Part shown: positions 46,833 to 58,764 of the stretch, piece by piece
Layout of the letters: each line of letters starts with the position of its first letter
Position numbering within the stretch: position 1 is the stretch's first letter
DNA from: Suillus spraguei
Taxonomy: Eukaryota; Basidiomycota; Agaricomycetes; Boletales; Suillaceae
Direction of reading: 5' to 3'
DNA: 64,000 nucleotides
Assembly: GCA_016800925.1 (NCBI GenBank)
Contig: JABCPU010000331.1
Location: 1-64,000 of the forward strand
The notes under the pieces: model-generated
Databases searched by the model: none
Seen by the model: the letters and a program-made list of their open reading frames with translations, nothing else
Told to the model about the DNA's origin: nothing
Made by a program: the position numbers and the translations under genes

Positions 46833-49800
46833 ATGACTCAAACCCCGTTCAATGAGGAATTGGACTTGTTCAACAGGCCATCCTCTCCAGCCTTTCCCCT
46901 TCCTGACGCCAACTATGCGTATGAACAATTTGGTGGAGGCCGTCGGTATGAAGAACCAACAGTCGAGCTGACTCCATCAAGGTTGAGGAGTCATCTTAAG
47001 GCCACAGCGCGTGACACCGGTGTCATCAAAGGTGCTTCTATTCGACGAAGGGGGGGCCAACCAAATGCAGACAGTCAAGGTTCTGCGCAATCAGGCACTG
47101 CATCTTTGCAAGGTTCTGCGCAATCAGGCCCAAGCGCTGCATCTTTGGACCAGCCTCAAGATGGAGCGAGTGATTCAACACTTACCATTGCACTGAGCGG
47201 CACTCGGCACCACTCACCATTTACAGGCGATGTAACATCACTCACTGTCCCACAGGGCAGCAGTCGCCACCCATCACCCTTCACAGGTGACGCGGCTTCC
47301 CGACCCCCAGCTCCCGCACCTCTCCAAGACATGTTCTATGGTTCGATGAGTGACCAGCCTACTTGGACGGGCCAACAGACAACTATGTTTGATCTCATGG
47401 GCGCCGAACCGTTCACAACCTTACTCAGGGATCAGGCTCCAGATCCTTCAGGCTTCATACAAAGCTTCCCCGGTCAAGTCCCACCATTTGATCTTCACCG
47501 CGCATCTCACTCAGCCCCTCAAGCTGGTCCTGCGCTTCCGCCCTCCACGAACATTATTCCACCCACACCACTGAAGGACATGAATGATCCTAGCGTCCCC
47601 ACTGCACACACCCCAAGTCCTGGGCCAAGTCAGCAACTCGACTTGAGCCACTACTCTCCTGACTCCAGCATCCACGAACGGTTTCCTGAAGAAAGCCTTA
47701 CTTCACGCTCTGAGGAACTACCAGTCGTGGGACGCAGGTCTGCAGAGACCAACGATGCACTTGATGCAGGGTTTGCAGCCATCGATAAGACCTTACTTGA
47801 ATTATCCAGGTCTACTGCGATGCCAATGCATCAAGTGATCAACCTGTTCATGAAGAGCCGTGGACGCACCGCAAGCAGCATCAATTACTGGAACCTTTAT
47901 TCTAATTATTTCAAGGACAACTCACAGCAGGAACTCGCCCGACTTCATCAAGATCTTCCAGTTGGAGCACGCACACCTAGTAAGTTCTCAATATGCATCC
48001 ATTACAGTATGTAAATTAAATTTTTCACAGGCGCTACTGTGCGTAAAGACTGCTACGCGAAGTTCAAAGAACAATACCCCGACACATTTCAAGATATCCT
48101 TGACATGCATGACGAGATATCTTCGTTAGGTGGATTGCCTCAAACAGTTAGTCAGCGCGCGCAAGCATTCCAGAGGCTTCAGAAAAGGGTGACGAATATT
48201 GTAAGTGATTTCATTGTTGGTGTCTCGGCACTTATGTACATTCATCCATGCAGTTAGATGTTGCATCCGCTAAATTCGGGTTTGAGTCTGCGACTGTTAT
48301 GTGTGGCAAGATTGTCAATCAGGATGCTTCTCTCGGTCACGTACACACAACGCCTGGAGCAACAGACGTAAGTCGTCAAAGTCGTGTCTAAACCTCATGC
48401 ACTTATTGATATTCTGCGATAGTTCTTTCTCATGCGATGCCGCGCAGACAATGACACTATCATCGGTCACCTCAAAGCCCAAGTTTAGTGAGTTTTTTTT
48501 ACTATCTTGAAGTTTACACTATCTCATTAAATGTCACAGTAACTCCATATCATTATCTACCGTCGATCTCGCATTCATGGATCAGGAAGATACTGATATG
48601 GCGTCCTCTTCCAAAGTTGTGAATTCCAAGCGCCCCGGTTCTAAGGACCCTGACCCGATGACATGGATCCAGGTTCTGACCCTTTGGAAGGACGCGAAGA
48701 CAGTATCAAATGGATCAAGAAGCAAATTACGAAACAAGTTGGTACGTTTTCGGTTCACTCTAATCATATTCAGACTAATGGACTGTCCTACATCAGCCAA
48801 GTTCGGAGGCAAATTCGGCACCGACAGGACCTTTCCTTGGAAGCTCATGCCGAATGCCCTGGCAGACGACAATGTTTGCATCAAGGGTTACCCCGCACAC
48901 AAGTGTCTCCTGCCAGGCGAGTCACGCGGGATTACCTCAAGTTCAAAGAGCAAGGGTGTCGCTGGTTTGACACAGAAGGAGGTCACTATCCTTGTCGAGG
49001 CTTTAAAAGCAAAGTCCATGTATGTCGAGAAAGTTGACGTTGTGGATCGAGGTATGTGATCGATTTGTATGTTCTGGATTTTGTTTTTCTGACAGTCTAA
49101 TTTCAATAGCGGCAGTATTGACCTCTCAGCGGCCTGTTATTTTCGGTGAAGCTCCTCCATCAGACTACCCTCATTCACGCGCTCGATGTCTGTTCGTCGA
49201 TGGACATATCGACTACAATGGTCCCCCTCGCATCAAGTCCAGTACAGCAGTTACTAAAGTCAAGAAATCTACCACTTCAGTAGGGAAATCTGTTATGCGT
49301 CTTGAGGTAGTACCTCCCCCATCACGGCCTTTTAAGGTTGTTGCCTGGCCGCCAGCTCGCGAGGTGATCGATGTTCGATCCTCTTCCCCCGATTCTCAAG
49401 ACACAAACGACCATCACCAACAGGACTCTGAGTCGGAGTATGAGGATGCGTCTCACGGAAAGAGGAAGAAGCGGAAGTCCAGTGGTGAGCTGCGTGCATC
49501 AAAGAAGCGCATATCACCTGTAGACATTCTCCCAAAAGCAGGGAGGACAGGTGCACAATCAAAGGAGACACCAGCGCCGTTACAATCACCAACAAAAGGA
49601 GGACCATTATCCCCTGTGACAGTAGAGTCATCCGGCGACGATCAAGACCTCCTTGCGACTACTACTATGCGCCTTCGTGACGGCCCTTCTGAGCAACCTG
49701 CGAACACCAAAGGTACGACATCATCTATCTATTTATTTCAGTGGGCTAACATTTGATTTTATAGGTCGTGTCAAAGCACGACCAGTTATGAAGGGTTCTC

Positions 49801-51057
49801 ATTCGAAGACAAAGCCAACGTCTCGTCATGGCCGGGCCCTTCGTACCATATACTCCGATGGCGACTCTGACGCTATTGACGACAGGATCGAAGCCAAGTC
49901 CCAGAAACTCTTTCCAAGGAGCGCAGACAACTCTGCGACAAGTTCTGCAGATGTGCCTGCAGATACTACTGAGGAGGCGGCTGCACCACTGTCACAGCCA
50001 AACACGGAGGTGAACGGTGCACTCCTGCGGTCTACATCAACTTCAGACGCAGTTCAACATGATGTTGCCAGCGATATTGGCCAAGTTCTGGGGCAACCAG
50101 ACACATCTTTGCCCGCAGAGCATCTTCCTGTGCCTCCTGGAGGATCGGGAGGAGGGGTGGTAGTGGTAGTAGGAGGAGGCGGTGATGTAGGAGGAGGAGG
50201 TAATGGAGGTAATGGATTGGTGAGCCGAGGTACCTTGGATGACGGCTTGACCAGTCGAGCACCACCGGAGCCCCACAACCTCCCCATGAACACTGATAGC
50301 CAATCTGAGGAGTCCATGCGCCGTCGAGAGCATCTCCATCGTGAAATCCGCGATCCTCGTGAACCTGTCCATCGTGATCGAAGGAATTATCCTTTCTATG
50401 GCTCTCGTGGGCCTCTCCCTCCTGACTCCCGTGGTCCATTTCCTCCTGACCCCCGCGGTCCTTTCCCTCCTGACCCTCGTGAACGCCTTAATCGAGAGGT
50501 GCATGATCCTCGTATGCCTGGTCGTGGTACTCATGACGCATCCTATCCAGTAAGTGATACACTCTGATTTTTGCATGATTAAATTAATGTCTTGGCAGCT
50601 GCAGGATTACCAACGCCTCCATCCACATGATCTATACTATCATCACAATGGCAATGGCCATGGTCACGAAAGCCCTCCTGAGCACTACGATACTCGCAAC
50701 CCTACACGAGATTTGTCCCCAGTGGCAGAATCCAGCACAGACCATGGCATGGAACGGGAGCGCAGTCGCTCGCAGGCATACTCCGACCATGACAGATATA
50801 GCCCGGCTATGGACTATGGATACACGCGCCGTGAATATGGATACCCTCCCCGTGGTGATTTTGACGATCGTAGCCATGGAATGCCTCCCCAGCACAGCAG
50901 AGGTTACTATCCTGACCCCCATGCTCATGGGAGACGACCTGGATACACCGCGGACTCCAGGTGGGCCGGTCACGATTCACGCAGTCCATACTATGGACCA
51001 AGTCCCAACTCGAGCTCTCAGGCAGAGTACCCAGGCAAGGCGCCTCCTTCTACTTGA
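46833..51057 (+). CDS. Large low-complexity protein, candidate second gene of the KDZ element
   Basis: At least eight exons on the transposase strand encode a roughly 1,100-residue protein. The N-terminal ~320 residues are Ser/Pro/Gln-rich (repeats of RHHSPFTGD and GSAQSG type). A conserved-looking core follows (HQVINLFMKSRGRTASSINY, then VRKDCYAKFKEQYPDTFQDI, then QRLQKRVTN). Next come a GREDSIKWIKKQITKQV-AKFGGKFG segment and RPVIFGEAPPSDYPH. A basic nuclear-targeting type patch (KRKKRKSSG), a Gly/Val tract, SRGPFPPDPRGPFPPDP repeats and a His/Tyr/Arg-rich tail end at 51,057. Frames join cleanly except near 48,627-48,661, where a 35-base segment must be removed, as a very short intron or a frameshifting insertion. 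The family is not assigned. Its position and strand suggest it travels with the transposon, but that is inference. Confidence 0.65.
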
Positions 51058-51520
51058 CCGTATGTATCTCCTTTAGCCCCCCGGTTCATTATTATGCTTT
51101 CTATTTTTTGTCGTCCAAGTTGTAGTCCGGTCATTTCCACCTTCCTGCCCATCCTGTTCTGCTATTCTGCCTTTTTAGTATGCCGCTCTCTTCTGCACCA
51201 CCTTCGATGTGTTTTGTTTCTTGTTCTGCTGTTCTGCGTTTATGCCGCTCTCATATGCACCGTGACTGCCCTCGATGTGTTTTATTTCTCGTACCTGACC
51301 CTTTTAATTCATCCTAGTACTTCTGTATGTAGTTCAACATCTTGTCGTGCTGTTACCATCCATCCAATACATTGAGTATGTTGCTTGAACCAATGTGTGA
51401 AATTTTCACCACTACTACAAGCACGAGTGTCGAGCGGAACACCCGTTGAAAAAACAAACGGAAAACATAAGTGAATACGTGACAGTCCTCCAAAACATCG
51501 CAAATGTTCCCCCCCAAAAA

Positions 51521-51750
51521 CCTCCTCGACGACCCTCTCAAACCTCCTCGACGACCTTCTCAAACCTCCTTGAAGACCCTTCCAAACCTCCCTGACATCC
51601 CTCTCAAACCTCTCCAATGACCCTCTCAAACCTCTCATACGACCCTCTCAAACCTCTCATACGACCCTCTCAAACCTCCCTCACAACTCTCTCAAACCTC
51701 CTCAACGATCCTCCCAAGCCTCGCAGACACTCCTCTCAGACCTCCTTTAG
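51521..51750. repeat. 22 bp minisatellite, ten units
   Basis: Ten consecutive units of exactly 22 bp (51,521-51,740) plus a partial one, consensus CCTC(C/T)TCGACGACCCTCTCAAA without the alternatives. Two adjacent units (51,631 and 51,653) are identical; the others differ at a few positions. It lies 460 bases past the stop of the KDZ companion gene and could be a subterminal part of the element. Confidence 0.9.
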
Positions 51751-51759
51751 AAGAATAGT

Positions 51760-52364
51760 ATTTGTCAGTTTACAAAGGTGAGGGTCACGTACCTTGGTAG
51801 GAAAATTCAGTAGAATCTGGAGGCAATGGGCGGGAGGTTCTTTCAGGAGGGACGTCTTGGAGATAGGTTAGCGCACACCAAGAAACCCAGTCTGAAAGAC
51901 CGTGGGAAGGTCTAAAAAGTGCTGCCAAGGGTGTTATGGTGGCCCATGGCAATACTGTGATTCTGTGATTTGGGGATAACGGTTAGACCTAACGGCTCAG
52001 CGCTCAGCAATGTGACATGCCCAATCAGGCCTCAATTAGGCTCATGGGGTCGTCTTCACGAAAGCTTCAAGTTTGCTTCAAATAGTAGTAGTGCTGTGGC
52101 CAGCCCAAAGCCGATTTTTTTGGTCTTTCGCGATTGAATTCTTGCTTTGCAGTCGAGCTGTATATAATTAGAGTTCGAATTCGTACTAGCACCTTCCTGC
52201 AACGTGTTTGTTCGTAGCTGGCCATGCTATGTCCTACTAGTACGTTAGCGATCGTGAGTCGCGTGACGCAACTCCATAAGTTACCGTGGCAGTATCTGCG
52301 CATGCATCGAGCTCTAGAGTTCGAACTTTGCTTTCTGCAACGTGGTCGTCTTTCGTAAATTCTT
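51760..52364. other. Spacer between minisatellite and repeat A
   Basis: No gene is recognised. It probably includes the right end of the KDZ element, but no inverted match to 40,960-41,350 was found by eye. Confidence 0.35.
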
Positions 52365-53960
52365 GCATTGAGTTTTTGTGTGATTAGATCTTTAGAGGAC
52401 GTTCGAACTCTATGCACAGCGCTGGAACGCACTCCTATATGCGGCAGTTCCCAGCTTTATTCCTTTACACACTTTAGTGTTGTGTGGTTAGTACCATGGT
52501 GGTACGTCTTTGTGTGCACTTGCTTGTGCCAATTTATGTAATTCCTGTTTCTTCAGTTGTCGGGAGACTTCGCATTCGTTGTTCAGACTATCAAATGTCT
52601 AGGTTCTACTAGGTGGGTATGTCTAATACGATATCCTTAAACTCAAACTCTGATCATCCCGGTCATGCGGCGAGATCGGTATTAGCGAGGGACGGTCAGC
52701 ATACAGCATGACTTGATTTCATTTGCGTGTAGCGAGGCGGGTCTTTTCATTCGCAGGACCACTGTGGCTTATCTTGAGCGCCACTGATTCATTGCTGAAG
52801 TTCTGGCTGTGTTAACGTTGGGTTTCTCAAGTCTCAACTTGTATCATGGCTGACTGCTTTATTTGGCTTGACTCGGTCATCAGATTCCCGGGGTTTGTCA
52901 ACCTGTTCCACCTCACTATCAATCCCCAGAGCTTATTCCAAAGTATTGGAACCTCATATTGTTCGTTCTGACATCTATCCGAAGGTCGTTGACGCGCTCA
53001 TCATCTCGATTTGATAGCTCTCTGTCCATTCCACCTTTTGTTCGAAGCACGCAGTCTCAGGTATGTGTATCATTTCCATGTGATGTAGTTAGGATAATGT
53101 ACAGCTGCCGCTGCGTCCTCCCAGAATCAGCTATCGCTCTATCCATGCCTGTCAGGATCCAACCAGAAGTGTATCATAGCATCCGTTAGCACATTTATCC
53201 TATTGTCTGAGCTACACCCATTCACAAAAACTGGGCCAGACTGGTACAGCTACCGATCCTTCACTTGATACGCCTGACCGGAATCATGAGTGAATGCTCT
53301 TTCACGTAGATAGTACATAGATATTTGAAAATAGAAAATATTAACACCCCTTTGGTCTGCTCTTCGACCATCGTCAATATACTGTGTTTACAATAGCCTC
53401 AGCTCAAGAAATACAATTTCAGTACAGTCTTTTTCTTAGTTCGCCTCTGCAGATAGATTCATTGTGTCTCTTTCGTTTCCGCCCTCAACTTGAACAACGC
53501 GGTGTACATTGGACCGTGAGCAAAGGGTTCCGTCCGAAGTTCACCGTGACATGGTCCATGCTAGAACATAATCCTTGACATAACATAGTCAGGGGTGTGT
53601 TCTTGTGCGTTCAATGGAGTATGCTCGGGGGTTGTCTGGATTAAAATAAGATTCTGTGAGTGGAGTGTCATGTAATCAATGCCCGTTTACGATACTCACC
53701 AAAGTCGCCCGGCAATTTAGAATTATATCGTTGAATTTATCGACAGAACCGAAAGGAATATACAATGACTCGGAAGACAGGTTTCAGCATCTTCGAGAGC
53801 AATGCGGTCGACAGAAGAAGTTGATAGTGTCGTCGAAGTTTGTGGTGGTTATGGGTGCAAGATTCTGTCAATTTTCGGAGCAGTCTTATCCAATATTTGC
53901 GATCCACAAACGTCGCGACTGTGGATCAATCGATCATCCACGCTGCGAATTGCCGTGTTG
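52365..53960. repeat. Dispersed repeat family A, copy 3
   Basis: Collinear with 35,590-37,725 but shorter through several internal deletions. It keeps the right-hand portion (53,790-53,960) that in copy 2 is cut off by the CASP-derived segment and in copy 1 lies at 10,090-10,260. Repeat B copy 3 follows about 490 bases later. Confidence 0.7.
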
Positions 53961-54449
53961 AGAATATCCGCACATACTAATCTAGTCTAGTACTACGAGC
54001 ATCGCCAGGAAAGAACCGGCAAGGACCCAGAACACAATTGCACCCGATGCCGGCGGTTATTTGTATTGATGACACAGGCAGTGCCGGTTTTCTTATCCTA
54101 TCCTAGCTCACAACTTCATGTCTGATCCGTTTCGAAGGAAGTAAAGCGAGTTTAAGGCACTTGTGACACCAAGTAGAAATTTGGCGGCAAAATGTACTAT
54201 AAGTATTATCTCGCGCAATGTTAACCTGCCAAGATACTGACACTAGCAATCAGGCTAGTGATCGGGAGAAATTCCAAGGGGACTTTACAAACGAGTGAGA
54301 TCAAGTACTCAGTAGGTAGAGTTCCCGTGATACTCTAAAGAGTTGGAAATACTGAAACAAGGGAACATTGTACTACTTTCGGTTCTACTAGTGGGTCCTC
54401 GGGCCGACTCTGTGATTAGTTCCTCGCTCCTCGACCAAGGCAACCGTCA

Positions 54450-55200
54450 CAGCACTACAAAAAATGCTTGTCAGTACCAATCAAAAAAGGATGATGCAAC
54501 ATACAAGAAATTACAGGGATCAGAACCCAGCCCAGCCTGGGGGGACAAAGACATATCCTTCGGGTCCGCGAACGGTATCGGCGATTGCAGAATGGCACGG
54601 CTCTGCGGATTTGATGTGTGCACGAAGGAGATCATGACGGCACATCACGACTCCGCATGCAGAGCAGCGCACCTTCACACCAAGGTGAGTGAGGAGGTGT
54701 CTTGTCATGCTTCCCTTCTTGAGTGTCTTGGAACAACCGCTCCACGTACAAATTGTACTGGTGCTGTCTGGACCAGTGATGCCATGTCTTCGAAGATGAG
54801 CAGATACTGCAGACGTCGTTCCCTCCACATGCAATCCGCAGGGAATTCCCTGCAGTTGACACTTATACAGGACGGCTGGCTGACCGCTTTGATTCACTCG
54901 AATAATAGTTTCATGATCCACATAAACAATATCGGGAGGCATGGATAGGACTATGGTTCGTCAGGGGGATGTGTTGGAGTACGTTGGTTAGAAGGAGACT
55001 GATCAGTAACGAGTTGATCTTTGGATATAGGTGCCAAACGTATCAGAGGGATTAAGAGTTTATACTTGAGTAGAGGGCTAGGTGATCAAAAGATTATGAC
55101 ATACTTACCTTTCAAATGCAGGCATTTAAGCCTACCTGGACCAGATGGCATATTCCACGCCAATGCCTGAATGAGCAACAGGTGACCAGGGTCTTATGTG
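54450..55200. repeat. Dispersed repeat family B, copy 3
   Basis: Matches the right part of copies 1 and 2, from (A/C)ACTACAAAAAA...CTTGTCAGTA to CTACCTGGACCAGATGG and CAACAGGTGAC. The left ~350 bases of the family are missing here. Confidence 0.75.
54520..54942 (-). CDS. Small C2H2-type zinc-finger protein, paralogue 3
   Basis: A 140-residue open frame, close to paralogues 1 and 2: start MPPDIVYVDHETIIRVNQSG, then CQLQGIPCG...LSAHLRRHG-type, CTWSGCSKTLKKGSMTRHLL and CSACGVVMCRHDLLRAHI. All Cys/His ligands are present. It ends FVPPGWAGF, a shorter tail than paralogue 1. The changes among the copies are mostly conservative and spare the metal ligands, suggesting that selection acted on the protein after or during duplication. 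Function unknown; nucleic-acid binding is inferred from the finger pattern. Confidence 0.65.
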   Translation of the reverse strand: MPPDIVYVDHETIIRVNQSGQPAVLYKCQLQGIPCGLHVEGTTSAVSAHLRRHGITGPDSTSTICTWSGCSKTLKKGSMTRHLLTHLGVKVRCSACGVVMCRHDLLRAHIKSAEPCHSAIADTVRGPEGYVFVPPGWAGF

Positions 55201-55545
55201 TTATTCGGTGAGTCAAACGGACAGTCAATATCTAATACCATTTCAGACCGCAGATGGCTGTAAAGGGGCTGACAAGCATATGATCGGTGGCGGCAGGTTC
55301 TAACCCTACAATCGAGAAAGGGGACAGCGCATTCTAGGCACCTCGCATTAACCGGCTCCCATGATCGGATTGGAGCCAAGAATAGATTGCCAGTTGTTGA
55401 GTAAAACTCTTCTTATGAGAACTGTCGAAGGCGTTACAGCTATCGCTTACGGCGACTTCGTGACGCAACCAGCGGCATCACAACTTCGTGAGTCAGGCAG
55501 ATCTCTGTCATTTCACTTGGAATAGGATAAGTTGAATGTACTCCA

Positions 55546-55669
55546 TGACGTAGCTAAATGAGTGGTACAAACTTAAAGTCTGTAGGTGTGAAAATCACAA
55601 AGTGGCCTGACGTAGCTAAATGAGTGGCACAAAGTTAAAGTCTGTCGGTGTGAAAATCACAAAGTGGCC
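55546..55669. repeat. Tandem direct duplication, 2 x 62 bp
   Basis: Units 55,546-55,607 and 55,608-55,669 both begin TGACGTAGCTAAATGAGTGG and end AATCACAAAGTGGCC, differing at only three or four positions. It is a recent local duplication. Confidence 0.9.
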
Positions 55670-57479
55670 GTAAGTAACTGGTGTCAAGATTTGTCTTGCC
55701 GTTCGACTCGGATGAGATTGAACTTGAAAAAATCAAATGCGACTCATACCTCCCGTACTACAGCCTCGAGAAGCCGCACCTATCACAGCAACGGTGAACA
55801 GGGAACTGCCGATTGAATAGCTCGCTTATGTAATTTATGCCTATGAGCGAAACTCTGAGAACCTGACGAGGCGTGTCTTACTTGTCCTATATAACAGTGG
55901 ATACATGATAGGACTGTGTGGAAATACGAGCGAGGTTAGTGACAGTGAAGAGAACCAAGTACAGACAACGTTGAATTCAGCTGGTAACCTAAGGGCGACT
56001 GTACTAATTCCACGAGATTCATCTCACCGTATACAATGAATTTGAATATAACTTCCAGATCATGCCTCCACAAAATTTTAAATGAATGATGTCGCTAGCT
56101 ATAACAAGCTGAACAGCACCGCGGTCAACACGTAACAATCCGTGTGCAGTATGGCTAATAGTACAGCCATACTATGTAGTCAGGTGCGACCCGCGCACCT
56201 CTGCGAGCTAGATGTTACCATATCAAGAGATCGACCCGTCCGAGAAAATTGTTAGTAATACCAAATAATATAAGGCATACAGCACTGCATCGAAGAAATA
56301 CACACCTTATAATACAAAACAAGGGAGGGGGAGGAAACATAGACAGAGAGAATCTGTTCACGATCAGGCATCTCACATCTAGGATGCCAGAGTGTGTTAG
56401 ATGCGGGAAGTGGCAGCACTAAACAGATGCGAGAGTCGGCATTAAATTTTTTATGAACAAAGACTGTCAAGATTATCACACCGAGAGGGCATGGCGCTAA
56501 TGGTTCTCGTGACTGCTGCCAGTACTTTGAGCGGGCAACATCACTCTAGCAAGCATCTTGAACAAGTAACTAGTGCAAGTGCGAACCAAAAAGCACTTAT
56601 CAGACTACAAAAAATGATCACGTACACATCTTCAAAGCTATTGGGGTTGGAAGTGCATGGAGTCCCATTGCCTTGGATGTTATGACTAAGAGAGAGAGGC
56701 TGTTTCCATACACAAAATCTATCGACATTGCTTTTGTATGTATTAAGATGAAATTGTTGCATGAACCTAACCGAATAAAAACGTCTCACTAGGTGTTCGC
56801 ACCAGAAAAGGGCACGAGGCTGGAAGTGATGCCAACAATGCAATTTCCGCGTTGCACAGAGAAGGAACACAGCTCCCAAGGGCCAATACGTTAGTGCTTC
56901 CCTTGAGCTGTATCATGACCTGTTGACTTGAAAGACCGCGAAGATTGTCACTACGTCTTATGGATGATCCGGATCAAGTAGTCTCGCTGTTTGGGATACT
57001 ATAACTTAAAAAATGCAACCGACGCCTGCCCGACTTACGTCATCATTCCCCCTTCATGTCACGGTTTACCTCGTTTATTCAATGGCCCTGACTGATTTAT
57101 TCCAAAGTCAAAGCCTTCCAGTGCCGCAGACCTTTTCAAGTTCGCTCGTCGAGCAATTGGCATGCTCAGCGCATGTTCTTTCATCCTTATATCCACACCG
57201 ATTTTGATTTTCTTTTCATTGAACCATAATGTTCCTCTTTTGCCTACTATGCTTAATAGTTCACTGTGACAAACATGAGAGACGATCGTTTGTTCTCAAA
57301 CCTTTCAAAGGCCCGCAAAAACCCTCCTGGAGGGACTCTCAAAATAGTGGTTTTTTCAGACGAGCGAACTGTGCTTCCTCCTCTTTCTTTGGCGTTTCTA
57401 ACCCCACGGGCAGCCCCCTCTTCAGGTCTATTTTTCTATCTAGTGTACATGCAAATATGCTCGACTGAAGTATAGTTGG
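55670..57479. other. Intergenic region, no gene recognised
   Basis: Open frames are short and featureless. A frame at 57,266-57,475 may include the degraded first exon of the homeobox gene that follows (DERTVLPPLSLAF), but this is weak. Confidence 0.35.
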
Positions 57480-58482
57480 CAAGTATCTTTCATATTCGCA
57501 GCAACGTTCATTTCCTGGAAAAAGTGATCATGGCTCATCGAGCTATGGTCAGTATGTCTGCCTATTCCGATCGCACCCTCATACTTCAAGCGGTATCAGT
57601 TATCCACAACATTCTAGTTATTATGAACACTATGTCCGATACCCTCAAACCCAATACCCAAGTTATCCATTCGAATTCGCGGATGATTACAGGGCAATCG
57701 CTCCCCTTGTCTCAAACTATGGTGATATTCGCTCGCCCACAGCAACCGAGTATGTGTAAGCCTGGTGGCTTACGTACACATATGATTCATTGCATCGTAG
57801 ACACCTCTTCCCCTTAGCTTGTACCTTACCGTCGTCGTTCCGCAATCCACAACGTGGTTATATTTTGTTTCGTGTGTCTCGTCAGTGTTTCTTGTCGTTG
57901 GTCACGACTCGTTTTCAGTATGTTCCTTACCCAAATCCAATGTCATACCCGCCGTATCCCCCAGTACTTGATCCGCGTCATCATTCAAGTCAACTGTCAT
58001 CCGTGCATCACTCTCAGCAGATGTCTATTAACATGTACCCATCCGAGCGGGGCATTCCTACACATGTAGAGGCCCACGGTCCTTCTCCATATGCCCTTGA
58101 GCCATTCACCAACACTGCACTAACACAAGAGCCTGCTCCAATGATGGAAAATGGACATCCTGCCATCAAGAAAAAGCGTAAGAGAGCTGACGCAGCTCAG
58201 CTGAAAATCCTCAATAAGACCCACGCTCGCACTGTATTTCCTCTTACTGAAGAACGCGCAGAACTCACCAAGAAACTAGACATGTCAGCCAGGAGCATAC
58301 AGATCTGGTTGGTGTACCACACAGATCGTTGTTCATGCCTTTCACGGGTTTCAATGTTAAGATCACATGTGATCATCTATACTGAGCGAAAAGATGTACA
58401 GCGCCTCGCAGCTAAAGCGCTAACACGTAACAAGAGTCCATGTGCTGCGCACTGGAAGTGCACATACAAATGCAGTAAATGA
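57480..58482 (+). pseudogene. Homeobox transcription factor gene, truncated within the homeodomain
   Basis: An exon at about 57,487-57,750 reads FPGKSDHGSSSYGQYV and a Tyr/Pro-rich region. After an intron, 57,920 onward gives YVPYPNPMSYPPYPP, then KKKRKRADAAQLKILNKTHA, VFPLTEERAELTKKLDMSAR and SIQIW. That covers homeodomain helices 1 and 2 and the start of helix 3. At position 58,307 the expected WFQNKR recognition helix is replaced by LVYHTDRC, and no downstream exon supplying it is visible before uS9m. Without that helix specific DNA binding is lost. The frame ends at 58,482. It resembles fungal hom-type regulators of development. It is called a pseudogene fragment. Confidence 0.68.
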
Positions 58483-58764
58483 ATCAATGACCAAGGGTCA
58501 CTAACCCAGCGGGAACTGGCTGTGCCCAGATAAGCTGAGATAGTATGGATTAGTCTTGTGGGTTGTGCTTGGATGTGATCTTCGGAGTCGATCTGTCAGA
58601 TCTTCAAAGCTCTGTCACGGTTTCATCAATGCATCTTTGGATTGTAAGGAATGTGTCACGAGGAGAAGTATCATGTCAAACAGCGTTTTCAGATCATAGA
58701 GCCTAGCGTATCACGTGACGTTTACAGCTAAATTGCACGTTGCGGATTTTCTCGCAAGACAACA

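Noticed and set aside
41353..51057. A TET/JBP dioxygenase accompanying the KDZ element
   Set aside because: Such genes are known companions of KDZ transposons in fungi, but no HxD...H double-stranded beta-helix motif was seen in the companion gene or nearby.
51521..51740. CRISPR-like array
   Set aside because: Units are contiguous 22-mers without spacers, in a eukaryotic genome; it is a minisatellite.
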